In this document: piece after piece, positions 1-7,583 of the stretch
Position numbering within the stretch: the stretch's first letter is position 1
How the letters are laid out: each line of letters begins with the position of its first letter
NCBI GenBank assembly: GCA_040391535.1
Contig: JBEBXQ010000116.1
Location: 1-15,804 of the forward strand
From: JBEBXQ01 sp040391535
GTDB taxonomy: Bacteria; Bacteroidota; Bacteroidia; Cytophagales; Spirosomataceae
Direction: 5' to 3'
Length of the DNA stretch: 15,804 bases
Made by a program: the position numbers and the translations under genes
The notes under the pieces: model-generated
The model's database searches: none
The model's input: the letters and a program-made list of their open reading frames with translations, nothing else
Told to the model about the DNA's origin: nothing

Positions 1-167
1 TGATGGCCAATAAAATAACAGCGTAAATTCAACGCCTATGAAACAGTAGTGAAAATTGAACAAAAGCATGAAAAATGATTGACGGATAACCGTCGCCCGG
101 AACAGGTTCTTATCCGGGATAAAGGTTAAAAACAACAAATATTGGTTTAATCAATTATTAAAAAGTT
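1..167 (+). other. Leader region upstream of the SusC-like gene
   Basis: No coding sequence is visible in these bases. They presumably hold the promoter and 5' leader of the SusC/SusD operon. A small hairpin can form from CCCGGA (96-101) and TCCGGG (113-118) with an 11-base loop. I found no convincing match to the Bacteroidota promoter (TTG, about 19-20 bases, TAnnTTTG). The regulator of this locus is not in the window, and the sequence before base 1 is unknown. Confidence 0.35.
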
Positions 168-3100
168 ATGAAAAAAAAGATACGTAAACATGTTGTGCAC
201 ATGTCCGGATTATTTGCGCTTGCCTTTGTGGTGCAATATCTGGGTATGGGGCCGCTTTGGGCGTCGAACGGTAGTCTGCCGGTCAGAAGCACGGAAGGAA
301 CAGGGCAGGGAGGTGACTCCGTTGCAATTAAACAGGAAGCAGCTAATGCAGATGTTACCGTCAGCGGAACCGTAACGGATGTGGCCGGTTTACCCATGCT
401 TGGTGTAACGGTATCTGTCAGAGGTACCACAAGGGGTACAGTAACGGATACGCAGGGGAAATATACACTTTCGGTTCCGGAAGAATCTACGCTGGTATTT
501 TCATTTATAGGATTTCAGGCGCAAAGCATAGCGATCGGAACCAGGAGCGTCATTGACGTTACCCTCCTGGAAGACGCGGCTGCACTGGAAGAGGTGGTTG
601 TAGTAGGTTACGGCGTACAGCGAAAAGCCAACCTGACAGGCGCAGTGGATCAGGTTACTTCCGAGGTATTTGAAAACAGGCCTATCAGCAATATATCACA
701 GGGCCTGGTAGGTGTTGTTCCTAACCTGAACATCAGAATGTTCGATGGAAAGCCAACCCAATCGCCCAGCTTTAATATTCGTGGAACAACTTCCATCGGG
801 CAGCAGGGCAGCGCTTTGGTGCTGATTGACGGGGTGGAAGGAGACCCGCGTATGCTGAATCCGAATGATATTGAAACGGTATCTATCCTTAAAGATGCCG
901 CTTCGGCTTCTATTTATGGGGCACGGGCGGCTTTCGGGGTGGTACTGATTACTACCAAAACCGCAGCAGAAGGAAAAACATCCATCACCTATTCAACGAA
1001 CCTGTCTGTAAAATCCCCGACTACAGTACCGGATAATATCACAGATTCGTACCCATGGGCACAGGGATTCAGTGATGCGTGGTCGAGATGGAACGATAAC
1101 GGTAATACACCTACGGCCATTAACAAAACACTCCCGTTCTCTCCGGCTTATCTGGCCGAAATCAAAAGACGGTGGGAAGATCCGTCGTTGCCGCGTATTG
1201 AGGTGGATCCGTCTACAGGCGAATATCAGTATTATTACAGTACCGACTGGTATCGTGAATTGTATAAGGAACGCTTCTTTGCTCAGGATCATAACCTTGC
1301 GCTGACCGGTGGAAATGATAAGGCTTCCTTCTATTTGAGCGGACGTTTCAACGGACAGGACGGGCTTTTCCGCTATAACTCTGATACCTATTCAATGTAT
1401 AACCTTCGGGCAAAAGGTACCATCAGACTTACTCCATGGCTGCAGATTGAGAATAATACAGAATATTCCCGGATGAATTACCACCAGCCACTGAACGTAG
1501 GTGAGGGAAGTGGTATCTGGAGGAATATGGCAGATGAAGGGCACCCTTTGGCTCCGATGCTGAATCCGGATGGTTCCTTATCCTTTCCGGCGGCCTATAC
1601 AGTAGGAGATTATTATATCGGCAGAAACGGTGTGGATAATGTGCAGCGTTTTCTGAAGAACAGAGTAGCGGCCAAAGCCGAATTTCTGAACAAAAGCCTG
1701 ACGGTCAGAGGTGATTTTACTTTTCAGTCGACGGATATCGGTTCTCAGCAAAACCGTGTTCAGGTACCCTATAGCCGGTACCAGGGTGTTACGGGATATA
1801 CCGGCACCAATACCAACGATATACAGGAACGTACCCGGACTACCGAATACATTGCTACCAATATTTATGCCAATTACCTGAAGTCGTTTAATAATGCACA
1901 TAACTTTGGACTGCTGGTCGGCTTTAACTACGAGACGTCACTTTATAAAAACCTGACAGCGCAGCGGAATGGTATCGTTTATGCCGATGCCGATGATATT
2001 AACCTGGCGCTGGGGCAGAGTATTGTTACTACAGGCGGATACCAGTCATGGGCCATTGCCGGTGGATTTTTCAGAGTAAACTATGATTACAAAGGGCGCT
2101 ATCTGCTGGAAGTAAACGGGCGCTACGATGGTTCTTCCAAGTTCCCGAACGATCAGCAATGGGCATTCTTCCCGTCGGCATCGGCCGGTTGGGCAGTTTC
2201 AGAAGAGTCTTTCTGGAAAGTGAATCCCAACGTGCTTTCAAGCCTGAAACTCCGTGCTTCGTACGGGTCGCTGGGTAATGGTAATATTAATCCTTATTCA
2301 TTTACGGAGAATTTTCAGATTGCGCAGATGGGCCGTATTATCAACGGCATCCGCCCGCAGCGGACAAGGCAACCCGGTGTGGTTCCGGCAGGGCTGACCT
2401 GGGAAACTTCAACAACAGGGAACATTGGTCTGGATTTTTCAAGCCTTCAGCACAGGCTTCAGTTTACAGGTGACTTTTATCGTCGCTGGACAAAAGATAT
2501 GTTCACTACCGGGCCAACACTTCCGGCTATCTACGGAACTACTGTTCCAAAAGGGAACTATGCCGATTTGCAGACAACCGGATGGGAACTCTCCGTAACC
2601 TGGAGAGACAAGTTTACGGTGGCCGACAAACCGTTTAAATACGATGTGCGTTTAACAGTGGCAGATTACCAGGCGACCATCACCAAGTACAACAATGAGG
2701 AAAAAAGGCTGACCGATTATTACGAAGGGCAGAAGGTTGGTGAAATATGGGGCTACCAGGTAGAAGGGTTATTCCGGTCTGAGCAGGAAATCGCTGATTC
2801 TCCTTCACAGGCAAATATTCCCAGTACCAATACCCGGAAAAGCTATGTCGGAGACCTCAAATTCAGAAACCTGGATGGTGATAATGAAATTTACCACGGT
2901 CTGAACCGCGTAGGTGATTCGGGTGATAAAACCATTATCGGAAACTCAGAACCCCGTTATACCTATGGCGTTAACCTGAACGGAGACTGGAACGGTTTTT
3001 TCATTTCTGCATTCTTCCAGGGTGTGATGAAACAAGACTATTATCCCGCTCCTGAATCCCGGTTCTGGGGACAATATAACCGTCCTTATAACCAGTACCC

Positions 3101-3497
3101 AAGATGGCACGAAGATAATATGTTCCGCGAAGAACTCGGGAATTTCGACGCATACCTGCCGAGGCTTGTGGGTTACATTGCGCAGGGAACAGGCCGTTCA
3201 TTGAATATGCCCAACGACCGTTTCCTTCAGAATGCGGCTTATATCCGCCTGAGGAACCTGCAGGTGGGGTATTCACTTCCGAAACAGCTGGTCTCTAAAA
3301 TCAAAGCTAATGATGTAAGGCTGTATGTTTCAGCGGAAAATCTGTGGACCTGGTCGCCTATGTACAAATGGACCAGAGACACAGATGTAACGAATATTTA
3401 CGGCTCTGACAAGGATTTGGGTGGAGGTACAAGCGGTGACGGGTACAACTATCCGATGCTTAAAGTGATGTCCGCAGGTTTAACCGTTAATTTCTAA
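168..3497 (+). CDS. SusC/RagA-family TonB-dependent outer-membrane transporter
   Basis: Outer-membrane active importer of the SusC family, which works with a SusD lipoprotein lid and TonB/ExbBD energy to import bulky nutrients. At 1109 residues it has the usual family length. In order: a basic N-terminus and hydrophobic signal segment (about 1-32, probable cut after LWA), a CarboxypepD_reg-like domain (about 63-136, with the typical GTVTD and SFIGFQ stretches), a TonB-box/plug start EEVVVVGYG (141-149), a plug domain to about 265 with RGTTS and LKDAASASIYGARA motifs, then a long beta-barrel ending in a terminal Phe (VNF). No STN domain is present, so it is not expected to signal to a FecR. 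The SusD gene starts 12 bp downstream, so the two are almost certainly cotranscribed. The substrate cannot be read from the sequence; the downstream EEP hydrolase hints at a phosphate-containing ligand. Start chosen at the ATG that gives the MKKK leader. Confidence 0.97.
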   Translation: MKKKIRKHVVHMSGLFALAFVVQYLGMGPLWASNGSLPVRSTEGTGQGGDSVAIKQEAANADVTVSGTVTDVAGLPMLGVTVSVRGTTRGTVTDTQGKYTLSVPEESTLVFSFIGFQAQSIAIGTRSVIDVTLLEDAAALEEVVVVGYGVQRKANLTGAVDQVTSEVFENRPISNISQGLVGVVPNLNIRMFDGKPTQSPSFNIRGTTSIGQQGSALVLIDGVEGDPRMLNPNDIETVSILKDAASASIYGARAAFGVVLITTKTAAEGKTSITYSTNLSVKSPTTVPDNITDSYPWAQGFSDAWSRWNDNGNTPTAINKTLPFSPAYLAEIKRRWEDPSLPRIEVDPSTGEYQYYYSTDWYRELYKERFFAQDHNLALTGGNDKASFYLSGRFNGQDGLFRYNSDTYSMYNLRAKGTIRLTPWLQIENNTEYSRMNYHQPLNVGEGSGIWRNMADEGHPLAPMLNPDGSLSFPAAYTVGDYYIGRNGVDNVQRFLKNRVAAKAEFLNKSLTVRGDFTFQSTDIGSQQNRVQVPYSRYQGVTGYTGTNTNDIQERTRTTEYIATNIYANYLKSFNNAHNFGLLVGFNYETSLYKNLTAQRNGIVYADADDINLALGQSIVTTGGYQSWAIAGGFFRVNYDYKGRYLLEVNGRYDGSSKFPNDQQWAFFPSASAGWAVSEESFWKVNPNVLSSLKLRASYGSLGNGNINPYSFTENFQIAQMGRIINGIRPQRTRQPGVVPAGLTWETSTTGNIGLDFSSLQHRLQFTGDFYRRWTKDMFTTGPTLPAIYGTTVPKGNYADLQTTGWELSVTWRDKFTVADKPFKYDVRLTVADYQATITKYNNEEKRLTDYYEGQKVGEIWGYQVEGLFRSEQEIADSPSQANIPSTNTRKSYVGDLKFRNLDGDNEIYHGLNRVGDSGDKTIIGNSEPRYTYGVNLNGDWNGFFISAFFQGVMKQDYYPAPESRFWGQYNRPYNQYPRWHEDNMFREELGNFDAYLPRLVGYIAQGTGRSLNMPNDRFLQNAAYIRLRNLQVGYSLPKQLVSKIKANDVRLYVSAENLWTWSPMYKWTRDTDVTNIYGSDKDLGGGTSGDGYNYPMLKVMSAGLTVNF

Positions 3498-3509
3498 TTT
3501 CGAATAATC

Positions 3510-5276
3510 ATGAAGAAATTTCAATATATAATCACCCTGTTGGTGACCATGTCGCTGGTTTCGTGTAATCTGGATGAAGTACCTGTAGATACTGCCACCA
3601 ATCAGGCGATATTTGGCTCAGCTGCGGGTCTCGAGCTCTATTCCAATTCGTTTTATGACATCCTGCCGGATACGGATGTAGGCGTGTTTCAGGGCGATGA
3701 TGTTTCAGATCTGGTAGCCCGTAACGGGGTGGACAATTTGCTTGCCCCTAATGCGCTTAGCCCGATTACCAGCACAGGATGGAGCTGGGGTGATCTCCGT
3801 AATATCAACTATTTCATCGAAAATGCGGAAAACAGCACAGTAGCGGAAAAAAACCATTACCTGGGACTGGCGAGGTTTTTCCGTGCATTGTTTTATTTTG
3901 ATAAAGTAAAGCGTTTCGGAGATGTTCCCTGGATTGACAGGACCATTGAGATCACAGACGAAGCTACTCTTTTCGGTCCGCGTATCAGTCGTTTCGAAGT
4001 GATGGACAAGGTGCTGGCTGATCTGAATTATGCGATAGAAAATATCACGCTGACTTCAGATCCTTCTTCTACCCGGATCACCAAAAACGTGGCAAGGGCT
4101 TATAAGACAAGAATAGCGCTCTATGAAGCCTCTTTCAGGAAGTACCATACAAGCTATAAAATGGAAGGTACTGCCAATGCCTGGTATCAGGACGTCGTGA
4201 CCACGGCCAATGAGATTACCGGCTTCAGTTTACACAAAGGCGCGCTGGAAGATCGCTCTTACCGTGAATTGTTTATCACCAAGGCACCTTTTGCTGACGA
4301 GACAATACTGGCCGTGGCCCTGGATGCCAGCCTGCAGGTATTCAGCTCGGCTAACCGTCGTTTTATCAGTCCTACTTACGGAAACCGGCCCAGCCTTACC
4401 CGTAATTTTGTAAATACGTACCTTAAACTGGATGGTACGCCTTTTACCGGTGATCCGGCATACAAGACCACGCCATTTGCAGAGGAGGTGAAAAACCGGG
4501 ATCTGCGCTTAAAGCAGACAATAAGGTTAGGGGATTACCGCAGAACGGAAAATACCATTCCGGTGGTGTCGCCTCCTAATTTTAACCAGACTTTCACCGG
4601 ATACCAGCCTATCAAATGGTGTTATGACGAACGTTTTCCTTATGATGATGAGAGCCGGAATGACAATGCGCACATTATTATGCGCTGGGCAGAGGTGCTG
4701 CTGAATAGGGCAGAGGCGCTGGCTGAACTGGGAACCATGTCCGGTGCAGACTGGACGGCAACCATCGGCGCTCTTCGTGGGCGTGCAGGGATTACCGGCC
4801 CTACACTCACGACTATTCCTACCGTGGCAGATCCTTATCTGGTAGAATATTACAAAGGTAAATTCACCAATCCTGTATTACTGGAAGTAATGCGCGAGCG
4901 GGCTGTGGAACTGGTATTTGAAGGACTGCGTCCTGATGATCTGAAAAGGTGGCACATAGGGGAGCTTTTCGCTGATGCACCGCTTACCGGCATGTATGTA
5001 CCGGCACTGGGTGAATATGATCTGAACGGAGACGGCATTATGGATGTATCATTTTATCAGGGTACACGTCCTGCCCCTTCTAATCCTGCGATTGCTTTTG
5101 TAGATGTGTCACCGTCTTCGGCAGCAGGAAGAATCCAGCTGTCTAACGGAACTTCAGGTGAAGTGATATGGAATCCGGGAGTGCGTGAATGGCAGGATAA
5201 AAAATACTTTTATCCTATACCCGAAGCCGACAGAGACCGCAATCCGGCTCTGGGTCAGAATCCGGGCTGGGAATAA
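3510..5276 (+). CDS. SusD/RagB-family outer-membrane nutrient-binding lipoprotein
   Basis: Surface lipoprotein that captures substrate and caps the SusC barrel. The N-terminus is a type II signal peptide with lipobox LVSC, so Cys19 is the lipidated residue; the following Asn-Leu-Asp-Glu is acidic, as in surface-exposed Bacteroidota lipoproteins. Family signatures are the helix RFFRALFYFDKVKRFGDVPW (122-141), typical of the SusD TPR region, a later AEVLLNRAEALAELG helix, an ERAVELVFEGLRPDDLKRW segment and the terminal NPGWE. The 588-residue length is normal for SusD. It lies 12 bp after the SusC gene and is followed by a stem-loop that may end or attenuate the transcript. Substrate unknown. 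Confidence 0.96.
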   Translation: MKKFQYIITLLVTMSLVSCNLDEVPVDTATNQAIFGSAAGLELYSNSFYDILPDTDVGVFQGDDVSDLVARNGVDNLLAPNALSPITSTGWSWGDLRNINYFIENAENSTVAEKNHYLGLARFFRALFYFDKVKRFGDVPWIDRTIEITDEATLFGPRISRFEVMDKVLADLNYAIENITLTSDPSSTRITKNVARAYKTRIALYEASFRKYHTSYKMEGTANAWYQDVVTTANEITGFSLHKGALEDRSYRELFITKAPFADETILAVALDASLQVFSSANRRFISPTYGNRPSLTRNFVNTYLKLDGTPFTGDPAYKTTPFAEEVKNRDLRLKQTIRLGDYRRTENTIPVVSPPNFNQTFTGYQPIKWCYDERFPYDDESRNDNAHIIMRWAEVLLNRAEALAELGTMSGADWTATIGALRGRAGITGPTLTTIPTVADPYLVEYYKGKFTNPVLLEVMRERAVELVFEGLRPDDLKRWHIGELFADAPLTGMYVPALGEYDLNGDGIMDVSFYQGTRPAPSNPAIAFVDVSPSSAAGRIQLSNGTSGEVIWNPGVREWQDKKYFYPIPEADRDRNPALGQNPGWE

Positions 5277-5288
5277 TTTTATTTTGGC

Positions 5289-5333
5289 AAACGGCATGAC
5301 AGATGTACCTTACATGCACTGTCGTGCTGTTTT
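5289..5333 (+). terminator. Structured hairpin, probable terminator or attenuator after the SusD gene
   Basis: A 14-bp stem pairs 5289-5302 with 5319-5332 (two G.U wobbles). It encloses a second 5-bp stem, ATGTA-CCT-TACAT (5303-5315), with a 3-base bulge at 5316-5318. The A-rich foot and TTTT 3' edge fit a weak intrinsic terminator. It could partly insulate the EEP gene, which starts 19 bases further on, from SusC/SusD transcription. Confidence 0.5.
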
Positions 5334-5351
5334 AAATCAGATACTTAATTT

Positions 5352-6203
5352 ATGAGAACGTACTTTATTTTAGTGCTGACCTGCTTTTTTGCGGTTTCCG
5401 CATTTTCCCGGGAGGGAGACCATCATGCAGCCATCAGAGTATCAAGTTATAATCTCCGGATGGATACCCCACGAGATAGCCTCAACGCCTGGCCGAACCG
5501 GAAAGAAAACGTTAAAGCCCTGATTCAATATCATGACTTTGACATCATCGGTACCCAGGAAGGGTTTAAGCATCAACTGGATAACCTGCTTGAAATGCCA
5601 GGGTTTGCCTATACAGGCGGTGGCCGCGACGACGGCAAAGAGGCTGGTGAACATTCAGCAATAGTGTATAAAACAGACCGCTTTAAAGTGGTTGATTCCG
5701 GGGATTTCTGGTTAAGTGAAACACCTGAAAAACCGGGTTTGGGATGGGATGCAAAATGCTGCAACAGAATCTGTTCCTGGGCGAAATTTGCCGACAAAAC
5801 CTCCGGGAAGGAATTCTATGTATTCAATGTACATTTTGACCATCAGGGCGTAGTGGCCCGTCAGGAGTCGGGCAAGCTGATGGTGAAGAAAATCAGGGAA
5901 ATAGCAAAAGATGCTCCTGTGATCTGTACCGGGGACTTTAATTCAACACCCGAAACTGAGCAGATCAAAGCGATGTCATCGCTGCTCAGTGATGCCTATT
6001 CGGCAACCAAGTCACCGCCTTATGGTCCGGTGGGTACTACCAATGCATTCAGATTTACGGCTCCTATGAAAAACCGTATTGATTATGTCTTTGTCAGCAA
6101 TCATTTTGAGGTTTCCAAATATGCGGTACTGACTGATGCCAAAGATCAGCGTTATCCGTCCGATCATCTTCCCGTAGTGGCAGTGGTGCATCTGGTAAAA
6201 TAG
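5352..6203 (+). CDS. Exported endonuclease/exonuclease/phosphatase (EEP) fold hydrolase
   Basis: Metal-dependent phosphoesterase of the EEP (DNase I-like) superfamily, whose members cut phosphodiester or phosphomonoester bonds in nucleic acids, inositol phosphates or sphingolipids. A signal peptide spans about residues 1-19, so it acts in the periplasm or outside the cell. The active-site residues are visible in order: Asn34 (SSYNLRMDT), metal-binding Glu70 (GTQEG), His161 (NVHFDHQG), Asp195 and Asn197 (TGDFNSTP), Asp244 (NRIDYVFVS), and Asp271-His272 (YPSDHLP). At 283 residues it is a compact single-domain member. Three cysteines (136, 137, 141) lie before the central strand. It follows SusC/SusD on the same strand with a 75-bp gap holding a hairpin, and a strong terminator follows. 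The true substrate is unknown; supplying phosphate or a dephosphorylated sugar to the SusC/SusD pair is inference. Confidence 0.93.
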   Translation: MRTYFILVLTCFFAVSAFSREGDHHAAIRVSSYNLRMDTPRDSLNAWPNRKENVKALIQYHDFDIIGTQEGFKHQLDNLLEMPGFAYTGGGRDDGKEAGEHSAIVYKTDRFKVVDSGDFWLSETPEKPGLGWDAKCCNRICSWAKFADKTSGKEFYVFNVHFDHQGVVARQESGKLMVKKIREIAKDAPVICTGDFNSTPETEQIKAMSSLLSDAYSATKSPPYGPVGTTNAFRFTAPMKNRIDYVFVSNHFEVSKYAVLTDAKDQRYPSDHLPVVAVVHLVK

Positions 6204-6220
6204 ATGTCAGAAAACGGACA

Positions 6221-6253
6221 AGCCACCTGCTGTAAAGAGCAGGTGGCTTTTTT
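6221..6253 (+). terminator. Rho-independent terminator of the SusC/SusD/EEP locus
   Basis: A perfect 10-bp stem, AGCCACCTGC (6221-6230) with GCAGGTGGCT (6239-6248), has an 8-base loop and a run of six T (6248-6253), starting 17 bases after the EEP stop codon. This is a textbook intrinsic terminator. Confidence 0.9.
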
Positions 6254-6317
6254 GTGTATGATTAGGCAGCTTTTTATGGAAATGCATCACCGGTTTGTAC
6301 AGCACTTGCATCTTCAA

Positions 6318-6567
6318 TCAGCTATTTCTTTTGTTGTCACTTTGCGCCGGATTATCCCTTGCAATAGCAAGCCCGAAAGGGTAATAATCCGCTTCCTGCA
6401 AGATATCACCATTCTCATCAAAAACCGGTCGGGCCCGACCCCGGCCTGACATTGCCTAAGTGGTCTTTCAGGCGGTCTGCCGCGCGGTAATACTAAAACG
6501 TCAAAGTATCGCCACTTGGTACTACCTATCCCTCTGTTGTGGCTATCCGCCTCAGTTCGTTGTGTAA
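6318..6567 (-). pseudogene. Decayed fragment of an RHS/YD-repeat protein core
   Basis: Read on the - strand, one frame (from about 6567 down to 6445) gives RIATTEG, then a TAG stop at 6526-6528, VVPSGDTLTF, a second TAG at 6493-6495, and YYRAADRLKDHLGNVR. After a frame shift at the palindromic stretch 6427-6444, the next frame continues with VFDENGDILQEADYYPFGL and on to DNKRN before a stop at 6318-6320. The order RIAT..EG, KDHLGNVR, VFDENG, YYPFG is the hallmark of the RHS repeat-associated core of Bacteroidota polymorphic toxin/RHS proteins. The next expected motif (YLYNGKE) is missing, as are all upstream YD repeats and any toxin tip. So roughly 80 codons remain of a gene normally thousands of bases long, inactivated by two stops, a frameshift and truncation at both ends. 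It has no function as a protein. Confidence 0.82.
6427..6440. repeat. 14-bp perfect palindrome inserted in the RHS relic
   Basis: GGTCGGGCCCGACC is self-complementary over its whole length. It sits exactly where DHLGNVR should run directly into VVFDENG. About 16 extra bases separate the two coding blocks, which accounts for the frame change between them. The base composition is far more GC-rich than its surroundings. Confidence 0.6.
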
Positions 6568-6940
6568 CCCTCCCGGAAAGCCGCACCAAAACGGCTTTAT
6601 CGAGCGGTTCAATCGTACTTTCCGAGAGGACGTACTAGATGCGTATATTTTTGAAAGCTTATCGCAAGCCCAAATAACCAGTGAAAAGTGGAGGGTAAGT
6701 TATAACCTGAATCATCCCCATCAAGCACTGGGCGGGATGAGTCCTGTTGCTTTCAAATATGCCCGACACAAAATTATTGAAGCCTACGAACAAGTAAAGG
6801 CTAAAATGAATGACTCCCTACGCTCGTCAGCCTTGACTTGTTCTCCGATCTTCAATGAAAGAACGTGCGAGCAATTTGAGAAAAAAGTTAAATTTAAACT
6901 GGTCTCAGAAAAGGGAAGTCTTCAATACCCGCTAATTTAA
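6539..6940 (+). pseudogene. 5'-truncated IS3-family transposase (OrfB C-terminus)
   Basis: Recognisable transposase homology begins near 6569 with PGKPHQNGFIERFNRTFREDVLDAYIF and continues through NLNHPHQALGGMSPVAF. This is the C-terminal end of the integrase-like rve domain of IS3-family OrfB proteins. The Glu in FIERFN is the last residue of the DDE catalytic triad; the two Asp residues and all of OrfA are absent. The first 10 codons after the nominal ATG do not look like transposase and lie in the RHS relic zone, so the open frame is a chance extension of the fragment. The tail after about 6790 is less conserved and may run into the right end of the element. No left inverted repeat is visible. 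The fragment cannot transpose. Confidence 0.85.
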
Positions 6941-7095
6941 CTGCGAAGCAGTGATATGATTCTGAACTAAGGTTTACTTAAAAACAACGGAGGATATTTT
7001 GAACATGCGCCCCGGAAAATAAACAATAATGGGACATTTTGTCGTTTCTAAGATAGAAGAATAGACTTTTTGTCTGGTAATCAGACAGAAAGCGT

Positions 7096-7120
7096 GGAGG
7101 GGAACAGGTTTTGAACCTGC
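7096..7120 (-). other. tRNA T-arm-like 3' end, possible attachment-site remnant
   Basis: On the - strand, GCAGG-TTCAAAA-CCTGT forms a 5-bp T-stem (last pair G.U) with a 7-base loop matching the TTCRANN rule. It is followed by seven bases, TCCCCTC, where an acceptor 3' strand would be, then CCA-like bases. No D-arm, anticodon arm or matching GAGGGGA 5' acceptor strand is found in the preceding 80 bases, so this is not a complete tRNA gene. It could be the duplicated 3' end left by an element that integrated in a tRNA gene, or a chance hairpin. The rest of the 213-bp gap 6941-7153 shows nothing else I can name. Confidence 0.25.
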
Positions 7121-7153
7121 TATTGATATGGACAACTAAAACTTCCTTACGCC

Positions 7154-7558
7154 ATGAAAAATCAGATTCATATTCCAAAAGAGGTATTGATGAATATTGA
7201 TTTTATCAATACAGTAAATGGAGGAATGACTGCCTCCTTGATTGATCTGGACCGTAATACGAATGATTTAACGGTTAAAATCAAGACGCCGGGGATTCAT
7301 CCGGACGACCTTAATGTTGAAATTGTTAAAAACCGCTTGACGGTGTCTCATTTGATACCTATTTTTGGAGATGCAGATACTGAAGAGGGGCAGGCCGCTT
7401 TACATTATCTGAGTACAATGCAGATTCCTTCAGAAATTGATACAGAAAGAATTGTGGCATGGTATGAGGAAGCCAGCAGTCAGCTTTTTATCCGGTTCCC
7501 TTTCAGCGGTGAAGATTCTTTGCAGAACCGTAAAATTGATATTGAAAGGCCGCGTTAG
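7154..7558 (+). CDS. Hsp20/alpha-crystallin-like protein
   Basis: A 134-residue protein whose pattern fits the alpha-crystallin core of small heat-shock proteins. It shows a first strand VKIKTPGIHPDDLNVEIVKN (41-60) resembling the family's A-D-LPG-KKEDI-V pattern, RLTVSH (61-66), an IPSEIDTERIVAWYE segment (91-105) matching the usual LPE-VD-D-I-A-YE stretch, and a final LFIRFPF (111-117) in place of the common GVL-I-LPK motif. Small heat-shock proteins are holdase chaperones acting in the cytoplasm. The sequence is divergent and has almost no N-terminal arm, so a specialised role is possible. The ATG at 7190 (Met13), preceded by AGAGG, is an alternative start. The oxidoreductase gene begins 25 bp downstream and may be cotranscribed. 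Confidence 0.72.
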   Translation: MKNQIHIPKEVLMNIDFINTVNGGMTASLIDLDRNTNDLTVKIKTPGIHPDDLNVEIVKNRLTVSHLIPIFGDADTEEGQAALHYLSTMQIPSEIDTERIVAWYEEASSQLFIRFPFSGEDSLQNRKIDIERPR

Positions 7559-7583
7559 TCACTTAAATAATTAAATTTTTCAC

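Noticed and set aside
6204..6449. Open frame on the + strand right after the EEP gene
   Set aside because: It runs through the strong terminator hairpin and then antisense to the RHS relic; its translation resembles nothing coherent.
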